In this document: piece after piece, positions 1 to 15,006 of the stretch
Layout of the letters: each line of letters begins with the position of its first letter
Numbering within the stretch: the stretch's first letter is position 1
The notes under the pieces: generated by a model
Told to the model about the DNA's origin: nothing
Database searches by the model: none
The model's input: only the letters and a program-made list of their open reading frames with translations
Origin: Amorphochlora amoebiformis
Lineage: Eukaryota; Cercozoa; Chlorarachniophyceae
Direction: 5' to 3'
Length of the DNA stretch: 64,000 bases
Assembly: GCA_054601695.1 (NCBI GenBank)
Contig: BAAHQB010000044.1
Span: 496,001 to 560,000 of the forward strand
Translations under genes and position numbers: made by a program

Positions 1-622
1 TCGATAGTTGTGAGCCTGGTGGCGCGGGAGACGCTGTGTATTGAAGAGTTATTTGTGTTTCGGTGACGTCCCCATTCCAAGCTCTCTCCCTATTAAACCT
101 CTCTCTTATTTTTTCCCTCCTTTCTCAGGCACTGCATGCGGTGGGCCGCTGCTCATCATCGTCGAGAAATTCTGGAGAGTACCTCAGACGACACGGACGG
201 CGGGGAGAGAAAGAAAGCTAGGGTGGTCATTCCCCAGGCCATTCTTAGGAAAATACGATTTCCTGTTCTCGATATTGTAATATGTAAACACATATTCCTG
301 AATCACTGTGATATACGTTGTTTGTATTTTTTGGATTTCTAGTAGAATGGCATGTATATGAACGGAATGCTGTTTGAATACGTTTAAATAATCCTAACAC
401 ATGTACAATGCATATGTATGTATATATATATATTTCTATATATATGTTATATATTATATATATATATATTATATATTATATATATAAATATGTGTATATA
501 TATATGTATGTAAATACATATATATTATATATATATACATATATATGTATAAGATATATTTTAATATACATATTTTAAACAGGAAGGTTGCATCGCATGT
601 GTTTATATATACACACACATAT

Positions 623-655
<33 letters not shown>

Positions 656-930
656 TATATATATATATATTATATATATATATATATATAGATAATATAT
701 ATAATATATAATATATATATATATTATATATATATATATATATGTATGTATGTCTTTGGGCAATTTCTGCCTTAGTTGATATTGAAACTCAGCAAAGTGA
801 ATCAAATTTTTGGCAGTAAGTAAATTCCCTTCTGTCTTGATTGATACCACAACTCTGATCAAAGAGTAGGTTACCACCACATGTATGTATATATATATAT
901 ATATTTATATATGTACATATATATGTATAA

Positions 931-961
<31 letters not shown>

Positions 962-2956
962 GTATATATAGATTAATATACATATTTTAAACAGGGAGGT
1001 TGCGGCGCATGCGTTTTAATATACATATTTGTGTAATAGGAGGAGTTTGCAGCTCATGTGGTGCCCACAGGAGTTCTGTCAGAGGAGCAGGTACGAAATT
1101 CTTAAAAGTACACACTTCCGCAACCCGAAAGCAGTGTTAACATACGGTATATGCTCTGTATCTGTGAACATGCACACGGCATAATTCCCTACTTAAATGT
1201 TTTAACTGCAAATATACATGCTGTCACGCCCCGCAAACACTCACGTACTTTTTTTTACGTCTGACGTACCTGTGTAAACCAAGTCATACACTTTTACACG
1301 GCAAATGAGCACATGTAAACCCGCGCCCAGTATATATCTTCGTAACAAATCTTTATGTTCCTCTTACAAGGCGGTACAAATATTCAAGTACATGTCGGAC
1401 CCTCCTCAATCCTCGTCGCAGAATCTCTCGTTCCCCACGACAAAGCGGAAGGGACGCTCAGTCAAGGGGTATGTTCTACAGAAGATAGTTTGCATGGTGT
1501 GGGCATGTATATTGTAATCTATACATAAATAAAAATATGTGTGTATATACTAAGTTATATGTACAGATGTGTTTATACATTGGTTTGTCAAATATACATG
1601 TACATATAGAGATTTATATTATATATATATATATATATATATTCGTATATGTACACTGTTGTCTACATATACGTATATATATTTATAGAGTTATATTATA
1701 TACCCCTCATCCAAAACCACACTCTTAACCCTAACCCTAACCCTAATCCTTACCCTAACCCTAACCGTAATCTTAACCCTAACCCTAACCCTATCCCTAA
1801 CCTCAATCATATTACCTCTAATCCTAACCCTATCCCTAACCCTAACCTTTTACTCTCATCCTAACCATAGCTCTAAGCCTACCCGAATCTTAACCCTCAT
1901 CCTCACCCTAACCATAACCCTAACCTTGACCCTCATTCTAACCTTACCCTAACCCTAACCCCTAACCCTAGCTCTAACCTTGACCCTCATCTAACCCGAC
2001 CCTGACCCCAACCCGAACCCTAATCTTGACCCTCATCCTAATCCCAACCCTAATCCCAACCCTAACCCAAATCCTAACCCTAATTCTAACTCTAACCTTG
2101 ACCCTAACCCTAACCCTAACCCTAACCCTTACTCTAACCTTGACCCTCATCCTAACAACAACCCTAATCCCAACCCTAGCCCTAACCCTAACCGTAACCC
2201 TAACCCTAACCTTGACCCTTATCCTAACCCTAACCCTAACCAACCCTAACCCTAACCCTACCTAACTTTGACCCTCATCCTAACCCTAACCCTAACCCCA
2301 ACCCTAACCCTAACCCTATTCCTAACCTTGACCCTCATCCTAACCCTAACCCTAACCCCAACCCGAACCCCAACCTTGACCCTCATCCTAACCCCAACCC
2401 TAATCCCAACCCTAACCCTAACCCTAACGCTAACCCTAGCTCCAACCTGACCCTAACCCTAGCCCTAATCCCAACGCTTACCCTAACCTTGAAAATCATC
2501 CTAACAACAACCTTAATCCCATTCCTAATATAAATATATATATATATATATATATAAATATATATAAGATATTTATGTGTGTGTGTATTTGTATACATAT
2601 ACTTATAGAAAACATGCATATGTATATGTATGTATTTATATATATATATATATATACATATATATATAATATATTTATATATAATGCACATATCTATCCA
2701 CACACTCTTATATATATGTTGTTAAATGCATACTCATGTTGCTGAATGTATACACGTACACCTATATCTCCCACATAACCTCCCACTTTCTTTCCTCGCT
2801 TCCTTCTCTCTTCTCACACCCACTCTTCCCTCTTTCAGTTTTGTCCTTATGCTCCAACGCCCCTCCCTCTCTTCAATCTAATACTATATATACATATATA
2901 CATATATATATATATATATGTATATAATATACCCATATGCACATATGGACACACAC

Positions 2957-2989
<33 letters not shown>

Positions 2990-3022
2990 GCATATATATA
3001 TGTATATGTATATATATATATA

Positions 3023-3069
<47 letters not shown>

Positions 3070-3580
3070 ATATATATATATATATATTTATGTGTATGTT
3101 TGTATAATATTATACATATATATATATATATATATATATGTAATATATATATATAACATATGTGTGTATATATATGTAACATATATATATATATAGATAT
3201 ATAGATATATGCATATATCTTGTACACTGTCTGTCGTGACAACTTATTAGATCCGTGTAAAGGATATACATACATTCGATGGTGAGTTTTCTACGTATAT
3301 ACACCATATGTATGTACATATGGTATATACATATACATGTAGACTGTTACGATGGGACCGATCCCTTCGACATCCGTCTCTTATCCTCTGTTATGACAGA
3401 TTATCAGGCATTATATAAAGACACATATCTACATATACACGAAATATATAGGAGAGAGAGGGAGAACGAGAGGTAAAGGGGAATATATATATATATATAT
3501 ATATATATGCAGATATATAGATATATTAATTATAGGAATATATAATAGGAATATATATGTATACATGTATTATATATATA

Positions 3581-3644
<64 letters not shown>

Positions 3645-3679
3645 GCACATATACACACACACATATACACATACATATG

Positions 3680-3729
<50 letters not shown>

Positions 3730-3780
3730 ATATACATATATGCATATAGATATATCTATATACATATATAATATATATGC

Positions 3781-3812
<32 letters not shown>

Positions 3813-4533
3813 TATATACATATATAATATATATGCATATATATATATGTATATATATTATAATATATATATACATATATATCAACCCTAATCCTAAGCC
3901 TGTGTTTCTCTAGCGCATAGAAACATTAAAAAACAATCTCAGTTCGCTCATTCATCGGCCAAAAGCAGCTCATAGCTGGAAATTTCGCGTTTGAGGGAAA
4001 AGGTTGCTAACCTTAACCCTAACAAACCCTAACACTAACCCTAACCCAAATGAAAACTCTAACCCAGACGCTAACCGGGGACCTTGTCCCTACATTCTGT
4101 TCCCTAAGCCCGAAACCTAACCCAAAGCTCGAAGTTGGCCGACTTCCTCATCTTGTCTTCACAAAATATATCAGGATGTCATTCATTTCACATACGGATC
4201 CTGGATATTACAGCCCGAAGGGTCGGAACGGACTCCATAGTCATTGGGGTGTTCAGAGTGCCTGTCATTACCAAGTATGCGGTGTTTTAATATGTATTTT
4301 CTAGGTGGACACATGCATTTTTTACCGGTCTATTTGGGAGTATCGAGCGTGTTGTGTGTGTTTGTGTGTGTCTGTGATATGCATGTGTGATGCATGTGTG
4401 TGTGACGGATGTGTGTGTGACGGGTATGTATGAACTTGAGAATGTGTAAATATACAAGTTTGCACGCATTACACATATTATAAACAAATTTTCTATACGA
4501 ATATAATATATATATATATATACGTGTGTGTTC

Positions 4534-4570
<37 letters not shown>

Positions 4571-4574
4571 GTAT

Positions 4575-4616
<42 letters not shown>

Positions 4617-5061
4617 TATATATATATATAATATATATATATATGATATATATATATATATGTATACTTTTATGTATATGTATGTATGTATGTGTGTTTA
4701 TATATGTACGTACATATTATACATATATATATATGTATATATATGTATATATATATAAATATATATATTTATATATATATATATATACTACATATATTTA
4801 TATGAATACATATACACATATATATATATAAGTATACTTACATGTATATACATATATATATAGATATTTATACACATGCATTTATACTTACATATATATT
4901 ATATATAATTATATATATATGCATATGTGTACATATTCCAAACCCTCACGAACTCATGTATCCCCACAGCATATTTGCAATCCCCGGGCAAACGGATGGG
5001 TTACCTGGAGGCTGGGGCGTTGACGATAAGAATAGAGGGTGAGAATAATTTCGAAGTTTAC

Positions 5062-5095
<34 letters not shown>

Positions 5096-5742
5096 ATAAA
5101 TATATATATATATATATGTAATTATATATATATATGTATAATTCATCTATAATACATCTTACAGTTGTTGCGTGTAAACTCCCCCTCACATTTTTAAGAT
5201 TTGCGAAAGATGGGAAGAAGATATACAAGGGATCGATCAACCCAGTATGGAAAACTGGAGATGTCATGGGTAAAGAGAGAAAGAAAACTAGAAGAAATCT
5301 GCCATGTCACGTTCAGATTCAGATGCACGTATGCATTTATATTTGCGCGTATGTATTTATTATACATATGATAGTATACATATATGATATAAATGCATAT
5401 ATATAAATATATATATATATATATATCTAAATTATGTGGCTGTGCAAATGTATCTATACTACATAACTTAGATATATTATAGTTAATAGACAAAGTATTA
5501 TACATACATATAAAGATACATATGTGTATACATTATGTATTTAGGAATGAATGTATCCAATATATACACTGCATAATATATTCATGTATATATACATATA
5601 TATATATATATGTATTACCCATACACCTAAAAATGTGCAATTTCAAACTTACACATGTACGATAGTTTATACTACTACATGAATGTACATACATGAATAT
5701 TGACATGTGCATAGTCATATACTTTTTATACGCAATACATGT

Positions 5743-5789
<47 letters not shown>

Positions 5790-6770
5790 ATATATATACT
5801 ATGTATGTATATATATATGTATATGTATATACATATTATATATATATATATATATGTGTGTATATATATATATATAAATATATTACGTACACGTGTATTA
5901 AATAGATATGTATATACATACATATATATATATATACATATATGTGTGTGTATGTGTATATATATGTATATATATATATATATATATATACACAGTATGT
6001 GTAAATATGTTGTATAGATACATATTCATACACACATATATTGTTCATACACATACCTCATATATATATATATATATATATGTATTGGCAATATATTTAG
6101 TGTGATATATTTACGTATATGTATGTAATATATGTATACATATATATATAGCAAATACACACATTTAATCCATATAAGCAACCCAAGGCACCATTTCCAT
6201 CAGGCGTGCACATAGACTCCACCAAAGGCCACATCACGTTCACCCACAACAAAAATGATTTAGGCATCAAGTTTACAGGTAGATGCTTACCCTGGACCTC
6301 TCTAAGACCTACGTCTTGTACAAATTATGTTTTTGTGTACGCGTGTCTTTTTTTATATACGTGTAATGAATATGTGTGGATATATACATGTAGAAATAAT
6401 ATATATATATATATATTATATATATATATATATATGTGAATTAATATAGGGTGTACGCATATGTACATGTGTAAATGGCATTTTCTATATATATATACAA
6501 TATATATATATATATATATAATGATATCAAAACTCATATACTCGATATTATATATACATATATATTTATGGCATGCATAAATCCCAGAAAAACACCCAAC
6601 AAATCCAATGTTCACTAGGCGTCTTCGGCAGTCTGAGGCCCGGCATCGCTCTCAGGGGGGAACAGCAAGTTATCCTGGACCTTGGAGACGATGTGAAGGC
6701 TTCGATCAGCTCCTCCTTTGGGGCGTCGAGCTTCACACCCCCAACCTCGACGGTAACGACTCGGGTTTGA
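1..6770 (+). CDS. BTB-BACK-SPRY domain protein, 3' part (left end truncated)
   Basis: Exons 1-62, 129-276, 1040-1090, 1371-1468, 3343-3389, 4970-5038, 5165-5269, 6204-6278 and 6619-6770 give 268 codons plus a TGA stop at 6768-6770, and all intron phases agree. The first exons read like a BACK domain ([13 protein letters not shown], then [25 protein letters not shown] and FKYMSD). The last four exons form a SPRY/B30.2 domain: KDGKKIYKG, then [29 protein letters not shown] and LRPGIALRG. The BTB domain itself would lie left of the window. Such proteins usually act as adaptors, often for Cullin-3 ubiquitin ligases; that role is inferred from the family. Exon 3343-3389 is the weakest call, chosen because it alone repairs the phase between 1468 and 4970. 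The gene converges on the fucosyltransferase gene that ends at 7189. Confidence 0.85.
561..1060 (+). repeat. Shadow copies of an exon acceptor in the BTB gene
   Basis: The junction that opens the exon at 1040 (ATACATATTT, a short spacer, AG, then a GAGGAGTTTGCAGCTCATG-like start) recurs in decayed form at 561-600 and 971-1010. Both upstream copies keep TACATATTTTAAACAG, followed by GGAGGTTGCGGCGCATG or GAAGGTTGCATCGCATG. Only the 1040 copy continues as an open, phase-compatible exon ([11 protein letters not shown]). The copies are separated by TA tracts. I read them as partial tandem duplications of intron end plus exon start. Confidence 0.7.
1715..2530 (+). repeat. Degenerate telomere-like (CCCTAA)n array inside an intron
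   Basis: About 800 nt of CCCTAA units with variants such as CCTGAC, CCTCAT and CCCCAA lie in the intron 1469-3342 of the BTB-SPRY gene, flanked by TA microsatellites. The C-rich strand is the sense strand of the gene. Open frames across it encode only Leu-Thr or Arg-Val dipeptides and are artefacts. The degeneracy and the position between exons exclude a chromosome end here. Confidence 0.9.
2531..4969 (+). repeat. TA-rich intron sequence with short telomere-like patch
   Basis: Apart from the proposed 47-nt exon at 3343-3389, this stretch is intron filled with (TA)n, (TG)n near 4350-4440, and a short CCCTAA patch at 4010-4060. A unique segment at 4060-4300 has no convincing splice-bounded frame. 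I see no gene in it. Confidence 0.75.
5270..6618 (+). repeat. TA-rich introns of the BTB-SPRY gene
   Basis: Two introns (5270-6203 and 6279-6618) flank the exon at 6204-6278. They are mostly (TA)n with TATG and TGTG interruptions. No other coding signal is visible. Confidence 0.8.
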
Positions 6771-7188
6771 GCGCAGATATCGATGTAGAATTTACGTACA
6801 TTGCTGCTAGTACTGCTAGGGCCATAACTAGCATAATCAGAGATAAATCAATCATGATCGCTGCCAGTACTGAAATTCTAGTTGATATATCTACTATGTA
6901 CATCTAGGTACATCTAGCTATAAAAATATATATTACTATGATATACGACATTATGCAATAATCTAGCTAGAACTTCTAGAACGTAAATGTGTAGAAACTA
7001 GCTATCCTAAGATTTACACAAATATAGAAATTATAATATTACATGACAACCGGTGTGGTAACCACTATTGTCTACGGTTGGTCTGTGACCATTGACGTTA
7101 AAATATCGACATCGATAAGCCAGATAGTGAAGCCTATTAAGTTGTTATGAGCCTAGTCTAGTAGTGTGTCTAGTGTGTATCTAGAATA
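6771..7188. other. CTAG-rich convergent intergenic region
   Basis: This 418-nt spacer lies between two convergent stop codons. It lacks long TA runs but is strikingly rich in CTAG and close relatives (for example near 6808, 6900-6920, 6962-6980 and 7150-7185). Similar CTAG-rich sequence follows the 14-3-3 gene (about 31240-31680) and the GT25 gene (45310-45760). It probably holds both 3' UTRs and cleavage sites. I could not identify a canonical poly(A) signal with confidence. Confidence 0.6.
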
Positions 7189-7451
7189 TCATCTACTTAT
7201 AACGCCCCGCTCCACCAAGCGTTCTTGCACGTACGGATCCTTCATGACCCACTGGTTGGTGAGGATTACCTCCAGATCGTTATCCCCAAGCAGTCTCTGA
7301 AAAGCGCATATATATATATATATACTTTCAGATTTACATATGTATATAAGTACATGAAAACACAGTATTACAGACATATGTATGCGCACGTAACATATTA
7401 CATGTATATTATATTTAATATGTACATATATACATGTATATACATTATTAT

Positions 7452-7498
<47 letters not shown>

Positions 7499-7572
7499 TA
7501 TTCCACACACACTCACATATATATATATATAGAGTATTATATATAGTGAGTATATACTATATATAATATACA

Positions 7573-7603
<31 letters not shown>

Positions 7604-7993
7604 GGTATGTTGTAGATGTTTTATAAGATAATGTAGTATACACACATATATATATATATATAATTTATATGTATATATATATATATATGTATATGTATAT
7701 AGGTTCACTAAATGATATACATATCCATACACACACACATATACATATATATATACATAGGCATATATATATATATATTTATATATATATATATAATTAT
7801 GAATATATTACTACATTGTATATGCATGAATACACATATACACAAACATTATATCTATCTATTCAGATACATTTTCACTTCCATGCGTAATATATATATA
7901 TATTATGTTCACAATATTTCTATACATATATTATATATGGATGAATACAACCTATGGCATGCATGAACACATTTATATTATATACACACACAC

Positions 7994-8032
<39 letters not shown>

Positions 8033-9062
8033 GGTATACATACATATTTACATACATACACCCTCACACACATAAACGACAAACTGTCCAAAACACACTG
8101 TAAAAGAAATAAAGCCAAGTACAAGGGCGTGAGAGTAGAACTCTTGAATCGGTTTCGGCCGTTCTGCGAAGCGGGGGAACGAGGAGGTGATCATCTGGAC
8201 GACAGCGTGCAGGCAGCTTACAGCTCTGGAGTCCTGTGGTTTACGTAACCCTTCATATTCGGAGCTTACAAGCACGATGTGAGTTGTCCATGTGTGTGAC
8301 ATTCGGTGTGTATTTGTGTGTTATTATGGAAACATATGTGTATTGGTGTGTTTATATTAGTGTATGTGCACAGATATACATTATATATATATATATATAC
8401 ATACATATATATATATATATAAATATATAATATAAAATGTAAATGTATAACTATGTACATCTACATGTATTTTCACATTTATACATACATATATATATAT
8501 ATATATTACATATTTAAATATAATATACATTTACCTTAAGGGTATTCTATATATATATATATTTATGTACGTATAATATATATATTATATGCATACATTT
8601 ATATATATATATATATATATATGTAAAAAATTAATAAATATGGACATACATACACATGTACATATATATATATATATATAATATATATAAAATATATATA
8701 TATATGTGTGTGTGTATATATATCTATATAAAGTATATACAAGATATGTACGTATAAACACATACAAACACACAAGAAAACATCAAATAAGCAAAAAAAT
8801 ATAAAAGACTAGACCTAATCGATCTACAGAAAAAAAAAAAAAATTAAAAAAAAAATTGAAAAAAAAAAAAATCATAACTAGAAAAAAAAGGAAAAAAGGG
8901 AAAACGAGAGTTAAGAATATCATATCGAGCCTACATATCATAATCTGATAATAGATCCAGATTAATGTTACATATTATCTTATATATATATATACATATG
9001 TATACATATATATATATATGTATGTATAATATGAGTATGCATATATATAACTAATCTAGAGG

Positions 9063-9093
<31 letters not shown>

Positions 9094-9313
9094 GATATAG
9101 ATATATTATACTTTAATGTATGTGTTTATGTACATATAATATTATATTCATATATATGTAGATCAATTCGCAACACACAACAATAAACATACCAACCACA
9201 TTCACATAGATGCATATATATATATGTTTATATATATTATGTGTAATATATGTATATATATGTACATAACTCTCTATATATATTTTCTCTACACTCACAT
9301 ATATTATAATATA

Positions 9314-9345
<32 letters not shown>

Positions 9346-9733
9346 CACTTACATATACATCTCTATTCGTATACATAACCATAAAACACATATTACAGTA
9401 TACATACAACCTTCCAGAACATCATCAAACCCTCCGCCATGTTGACATAATGCCGTATATTCCTCTCCGAACGCGGCAAAAACTCCTCAGGGCACACATA
9501 CCCATGTCCATTCTCGACACCTGTAAACGTCTCTGTAGCTAAGTACGGGCTATCAAGCACACATGTGTGTATGTATTCTGCTTTTTGCTTTCCCTCTCTC
9601 TCTCTCTCTCTGCATGTCTACCACTCTCTCTCTCTCTATTTTTCTTTGACTGACTGTCTTTTCTCTCTCTCTCTCTCTCTCCCTTGCCTGACTGCCTTCT
9701 CTCTCTCTCTCTCTCTCTTTGTTTGACTGCCTA

Positions 9734-9777
<44 letters not shown>

Positions 9778-11045
9778 GGGTCAAGTTAGAGTTGCCTGTT
9801 AAGTCTCCTGTTGGAGAGAGACAGGTAGAGATAAACGCTAGGGTTGCGGTTAAGGTTAGAAATATGCGTTCTTAGAGGTGGTCAGGGTTATGGTTTGGGC
9901 TAGGGTTATGGTTAGGGTTAGGGCTAGGGTTACCTTATGTGTAATGAAGTCCTGGGTGTGTTCTCTCTCTCTCTCTCTCTCTCGTGCTTCTCTCTTCTCT
10001 CTACATCTCCTCTATCTCCTCTATCTCTATCTCTCTCTATCTCTACCCTCTCTCTCACTTTTGGCTCTCAGCTCTCTCTCTCATCCTCTGTTCCCTCTGC
10101 CTATCTTTCTTCCCTCTTCTCTCTCTCCTCTCTCCTTCTCCCTCCTCGCTCTCCAGACTCTCCTCTCCTCGCTCTCTCTCCTCTCCTCGCTCTCTCCTCG
10201 CTCTCTCTCCTCTCCTCGCTCTCTCCTCGCTCTCTCTCCTCTCCTCGCTCTCTCCTCGCTCTCTCTCCTCGCTCTCTCTCCTCGCTCTCTCTCCTCGCTC
10301 TCTCCTCGCTCTCTCTCCTCGCTCTCTCTCCTCGCTCTCTCTCCTCGCTCTCTCTCCTCGCTCTCTCTCCTCGCTCTCTCTCCTCGCTCTCTCTCCTCGC
10401 TCTCTCTCCTCGCTCTCTCTCCTCGCTCTCTCTCCTCGCTCTCTCTCCTCGCTCTCTCTCCTCGCTCTCTCTCCTCGCTCTCTCTCCTCGCTCTCTCTCC
10501 TCGCTCTCTCTCCTCGCTCTCTCTCCTCGCTCTCTCTCCTCGCTCTCTCTCCTCGCTCTCTCTCCTCGCTCTCTCTCTTCACTCTCTCTCCTCGCTCTCT
10601 CTCCTCGCTCTCTCTCCTCGCTCTCGCTCCTCACTCTCTCTCCTCGCTCTCTCTCTCCTCGCTCTCTCTCTCCTCGCTCTCTCTCCCTCGCTCTCTCTTC
10701 TCGTTCTCTCTCCTCACTCTCTCTCCTCGCTCTCTCTCCTCGCTCTCTCTCTCGCTCTCTCTTCTCGTTCTCTCTCTTCTCATCCCCTCTCCTCTCTCCT
10801 CGCTCCCCCTCTCTCTCCGTCTCCTCCCTCCTCTCCGCGCTAGACACCCAGACCTGTGGTTTCGGCCCAGTGTCCGTAGCGAACGTTGTCGTCGAAAAGA
10901 TCAAAGTCGATGGATAGCATGGCGGTTTCAGGGTCGAATGTGGCCACTTGAGCTGGGGGGGGGTCGCTGAGGGTGATCTGGGTATTCAGTGTGTTTTGGG
11001 TATGTAATGTGTATGTACGTATATGTACACAGGTACGTCTATATA

Positions 11046-11106
<61 letters not shown>

Positions 11107-11228
11107 ATATATGTTTATAACTACCTTGCACTTTTATACATGTTTGTTTTTACCATGTGATACTGTGGTAATATTACCGGATATACATATATATATATAT
11201 TTATATATACATATATATTATATTATAT

Positions 11229-11263
<35 letters not shown>

Positions 11264-11346
11264 ATATATATATCCATGCATCTCTAAATCTAGCATGGAA
11301 AATTGTAGTATCATTACCACGCAAACGCACACGCACATATATATAT

Positions 11347-11421
<75 letters not shown>

Positions 11422-11602
11422 CGTATATATATATATCATTACCACACAAACACACACACACACATATATACATATATATCTATATATATGTGTGTATATA
11501 TATTTATATATTTACTTCCATATACCTATTATAATATATTACCGGATTTCCAAGATAAGGGCGTTCTTGAAACCTCGCCGAAACCTATAATAATACATGC
11601 AC

Positions 11603-11638
<36 letters not shown>

Positions 11639-13018
11639 TTATATTCATATATATATATATGTGTACATATGTATGTATATCTAGGTATGTTCATGTAGTA
11701 TATATATATATATGTATATATAATATATAATATGTATATATTATACTGACATACATTCTCTACATCACATTCATAAATATGCATATGAATGTGATTTTCT
11801 CCCAATAATAATCCAATATATTTCCTTTTCCACAAACCCAATCTTATCCTTAACCCTAACGCTAACCCTAACCCTAACCCTAACCACAACCCTAGACCCG
11901 ATCCGAACAGTTAAAAGTATCGAAATCCTGACCCTACAACTCCAAACGCAAAAACAACTCTAGTCCGAACCCCAACCCTAACCCTTGTCCTAACCCTAAC
12001 CCTAAATCAAGCCCTAACCGTATATATCCCTAAGCCTAGCCCTAACCTTACCCTTACCCTAACTCTAATTCAAACCCTAACCCTAATTCAAATCCTAACT
12101 CTTACCCTAACCCTAATCCTAACCCTAACTCTGCCTCTAACCCTAACTGAAACCTAACGGTAAGCCTAAACCTAGTCTGAACCTTTACCCTAACTCTAAA
12201 CTCAAATCCAAACGTAAGCCTAAGCCTAACCCGAAACCTAACCGAGTCAATGGTCCTTGGGCTAAGACATGCTGAATAATCTCATCCTAACCCTGACCCT
12301 AACCTTAACCCTAACCCAACCCAACCCTAACCCTAACCCTAACCCAACCCAACCCTAACCCTAACCCTAACCCTAACCTAACCCTACCAACCCCTAACCC
12401 TAACCCTAACTCTAAACCTAACCTTAACCCTAACCCTAAGTCTAACCCTAGCCCGAATCCTAACTCGAACCTTACCCTAATCGTCACCCTAACCTCAATT
12501 CAAACCCTAACCCTACCATAACCCTGAGCTAGTCAGAACCCTAACCTTAACAGTAATCCTAACCCTGACCCTAACCCTAACCTTAACTCAAACCCTAGTC
12601 CGAATCCTAACCCTAACTCTAACCTAACTCAAACTCTAACCCTAACTCAAAACTCTAACCCTAACTCAAATCCTAACCGTAAGCCGAAGCCTAATCCGAA
12701 CCCTGACCCTAACCCTAACCCTAATCGAGTCAATGGTCCTCGGACTAAGACATTCTGAATAATCCTAATCCTAATCCTAATCGTGACCCTAACCGTAACC
12801 GAAAACTGTAACCGAAAACCGAAACCGAAAACCGAAACCGAAACCGTAACCGAAAACCGAAACCGAAACCGTAACCGTAACCGAAAACCGTAACCGAAAA
12901 CCATAAGCCTAAGCCTAGCCCGCTAGGGCACCAATTTCCATCGAAGGGACGGATCCTAAGTTATACGTATGTATAGATGTATGTGTGTTGTAAATATATT
13001 CATTCATGCATGCGTGTG

Positions 13019-13070
<52 letters not shown>

Positions 13071-13170
13071 CGTATATATGGAAGTATGTATTTATATATA
13101 TATATACATATATTAAGTATGTGTTTATATATGCATACAATCTTTTTAGCATATACTACGTATATATATT

Positions 13171-13240
<70 letters not shown>

Positions 13241-13331
13241 TGTAGGCTAGATGTATGTGCACTTAGATATCTACATACCTATACATATGAATACATATAT
13301 AAAAATATACGTAAACATATATATATTTGTG

Positions 13332-13368
<37 letters not shown>

Positions 13369-13649
13369 ACTATTTATGCATATATCATGGATACGTCGTA
13401 TATGAGACAATCTAATACATTTTCATACTTTGACTGTTGAGTAGCCTTGCAGGGAACCGGAGTGAACACCGCCATGAGCCACTGATCCATTTGAAACCCA
13501 CCTGAATATAATATGTAGTATATAATAAATATCTATGTGTAGATATATGTATGTATATGTGCATGTATCGGTATGTGTATAATCGATATAAATATGTGTA
13601 TATATATGTGTGTTTTATATGTGATATGTATAAACATGTATGTATGTAT

Positions 13650-13684
<35 letters not shown>

Positions 13685-14144
13685 GTATGTATAAACATGC
13701 ATGCATACGTACACATGTGTGTACATATGTATTATATGTATGTATGTGTATGTATGTGTGTGTGTATGTGTGTGCTCACATCGAAACATTTGTATGTGTT
13801 ACGTATATATTTCGTTCATATACATATATATATATATACATATATACATATATATATATATATGTATATTATGTATATGTATATGTATATGTATGTATAC
13901 ATATATGCATATATATATGTATATGTGTGTGTGTTATATACATATACATATGTATGTATATATATTATGTATGTATGTATATATTATATATGTGTACACA
14001 TATATAATATGTATATATATTATACATATATATATATATAAATATATAAAATGTATTCTTATTTTAGTATATTCAAATAATATATATATATATATATATA
14101 TACATATACATACATATATATATATATATATATGTATACATATA

Positions 14145-14176
<32 letters not shown>

Positions 14177-14252
14177 CATATATATATATATGTATCAACA
14201 TATACATACATACATATACAGATACATGTTTATTATGTTAATATATATGTAC

Positions 14253-14288
<36 letters not shown>

Positions 14289-14706
14289 ATATACATATAT
14301 ATACCATAAACATCTTATTATCATGTTAGGTTTCGAGCATACTGTGCATCAATCCAAGTGTTTTTTGGCGCCTTGAACTCACGATAGTACTCGCATGACG
14401 TCTCTATATGTTCCATATCTCTCTGCATATATATAACTTGCTAAGGATAGTCTGTGCGTGTATATAACTTGCTTAGGATAGTTCCTGCATGACGTCTCTA
14501 TGTGTTATATATTTCTCTACATGTATATAACTTGCTTAGAATAGTGCTTGTATGACGTTTCTGTATGTATGTTCCAGATTTCTTTACATTGGTATAATAT
14601 ACACACACACATTCCCATACACACATAACACATATAACACACATGTACACACATATACACCTACACACACATGTATATTGTCACACACATATATGTATAT
14701 ATATAC

Positions 14707-14754
<48 letters not shown>

Positions 14755-14817
14755 AATATATTTCCTTATGTAGGGTAAATATACATACATATATTATACG
14801 TAATATATATGTGTATA

Positions 14818-14866
<49 letters not shown>

Positions 14867-14941
14867 CATTCATGTACACATGGACATACCCAAACGGTGT
14901 TATCTTTGCGACCTTCATCTCCAACAATCCCTTCATATCCG

Positions 14942-15006
<65 letters not shown>

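Larger units (their letters stand above)
11838..12910 (+). repeat. Telomere-like array with CCGAAA/CCGTAA variants in a GT23 intron
   Basis: About 1.07 kb of degenerate CCCTAA repeats lie in the intron 10978-13428. The last 120 nt (about 12790-12905) switch to an AACCGAAA/AACCGTAA variant block. Two copies of a non-telomeric 40-nt block interrupt it (12244-12282 and 12727-12764). The flanks 10978-11837 and 12911-13428 are (TA)n with small unique patches and no visible exon. Confidence 0.9.
7189..14930 (-). other. C-terminal extension of the GT23 protein, unassigned
   Basis: Residues of about 459-662 follow the region where FUT8 has its SH3-like end. The first part ([13 protein letters not shown], then [18 protein letters not shown]) could be a remote SH3-like fold. 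The rest is not a family I recognise: an acidic stretch ([18 protein letters not shown]), then [20 protein letters not shown], then a helical-looking tail ([32 protein letters not shown]). The last six introns have matching phases and clean GT-AG sites, so the tail belongs to the same transcript by sequence logic. It could be a separate downstream domain or lineage-specific extension. Confidence 0.7.

Noticed and set aside
1974-2450. Leu-Thr and Arg-Val repeat proteins
   Set aside because: They are telomere-like hexamers read in phase; the same applies to frames at 12647-12904, 20594-20838 and 43533-44237.
1715-2530. A true chromosome end
   Set aside because: The repeats are degenerate and lie between exons of one gene on the same strand; the sequence continues on both sides.
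9878-10970. Three overlapping + frames of about 320 codons (Ser/Leu-rich) and two - frames (Arg/Glu-rich)
   Set aside because: They come from a 13-nt repeat without stop codons, and lie inside an intron of the GT23 gene.
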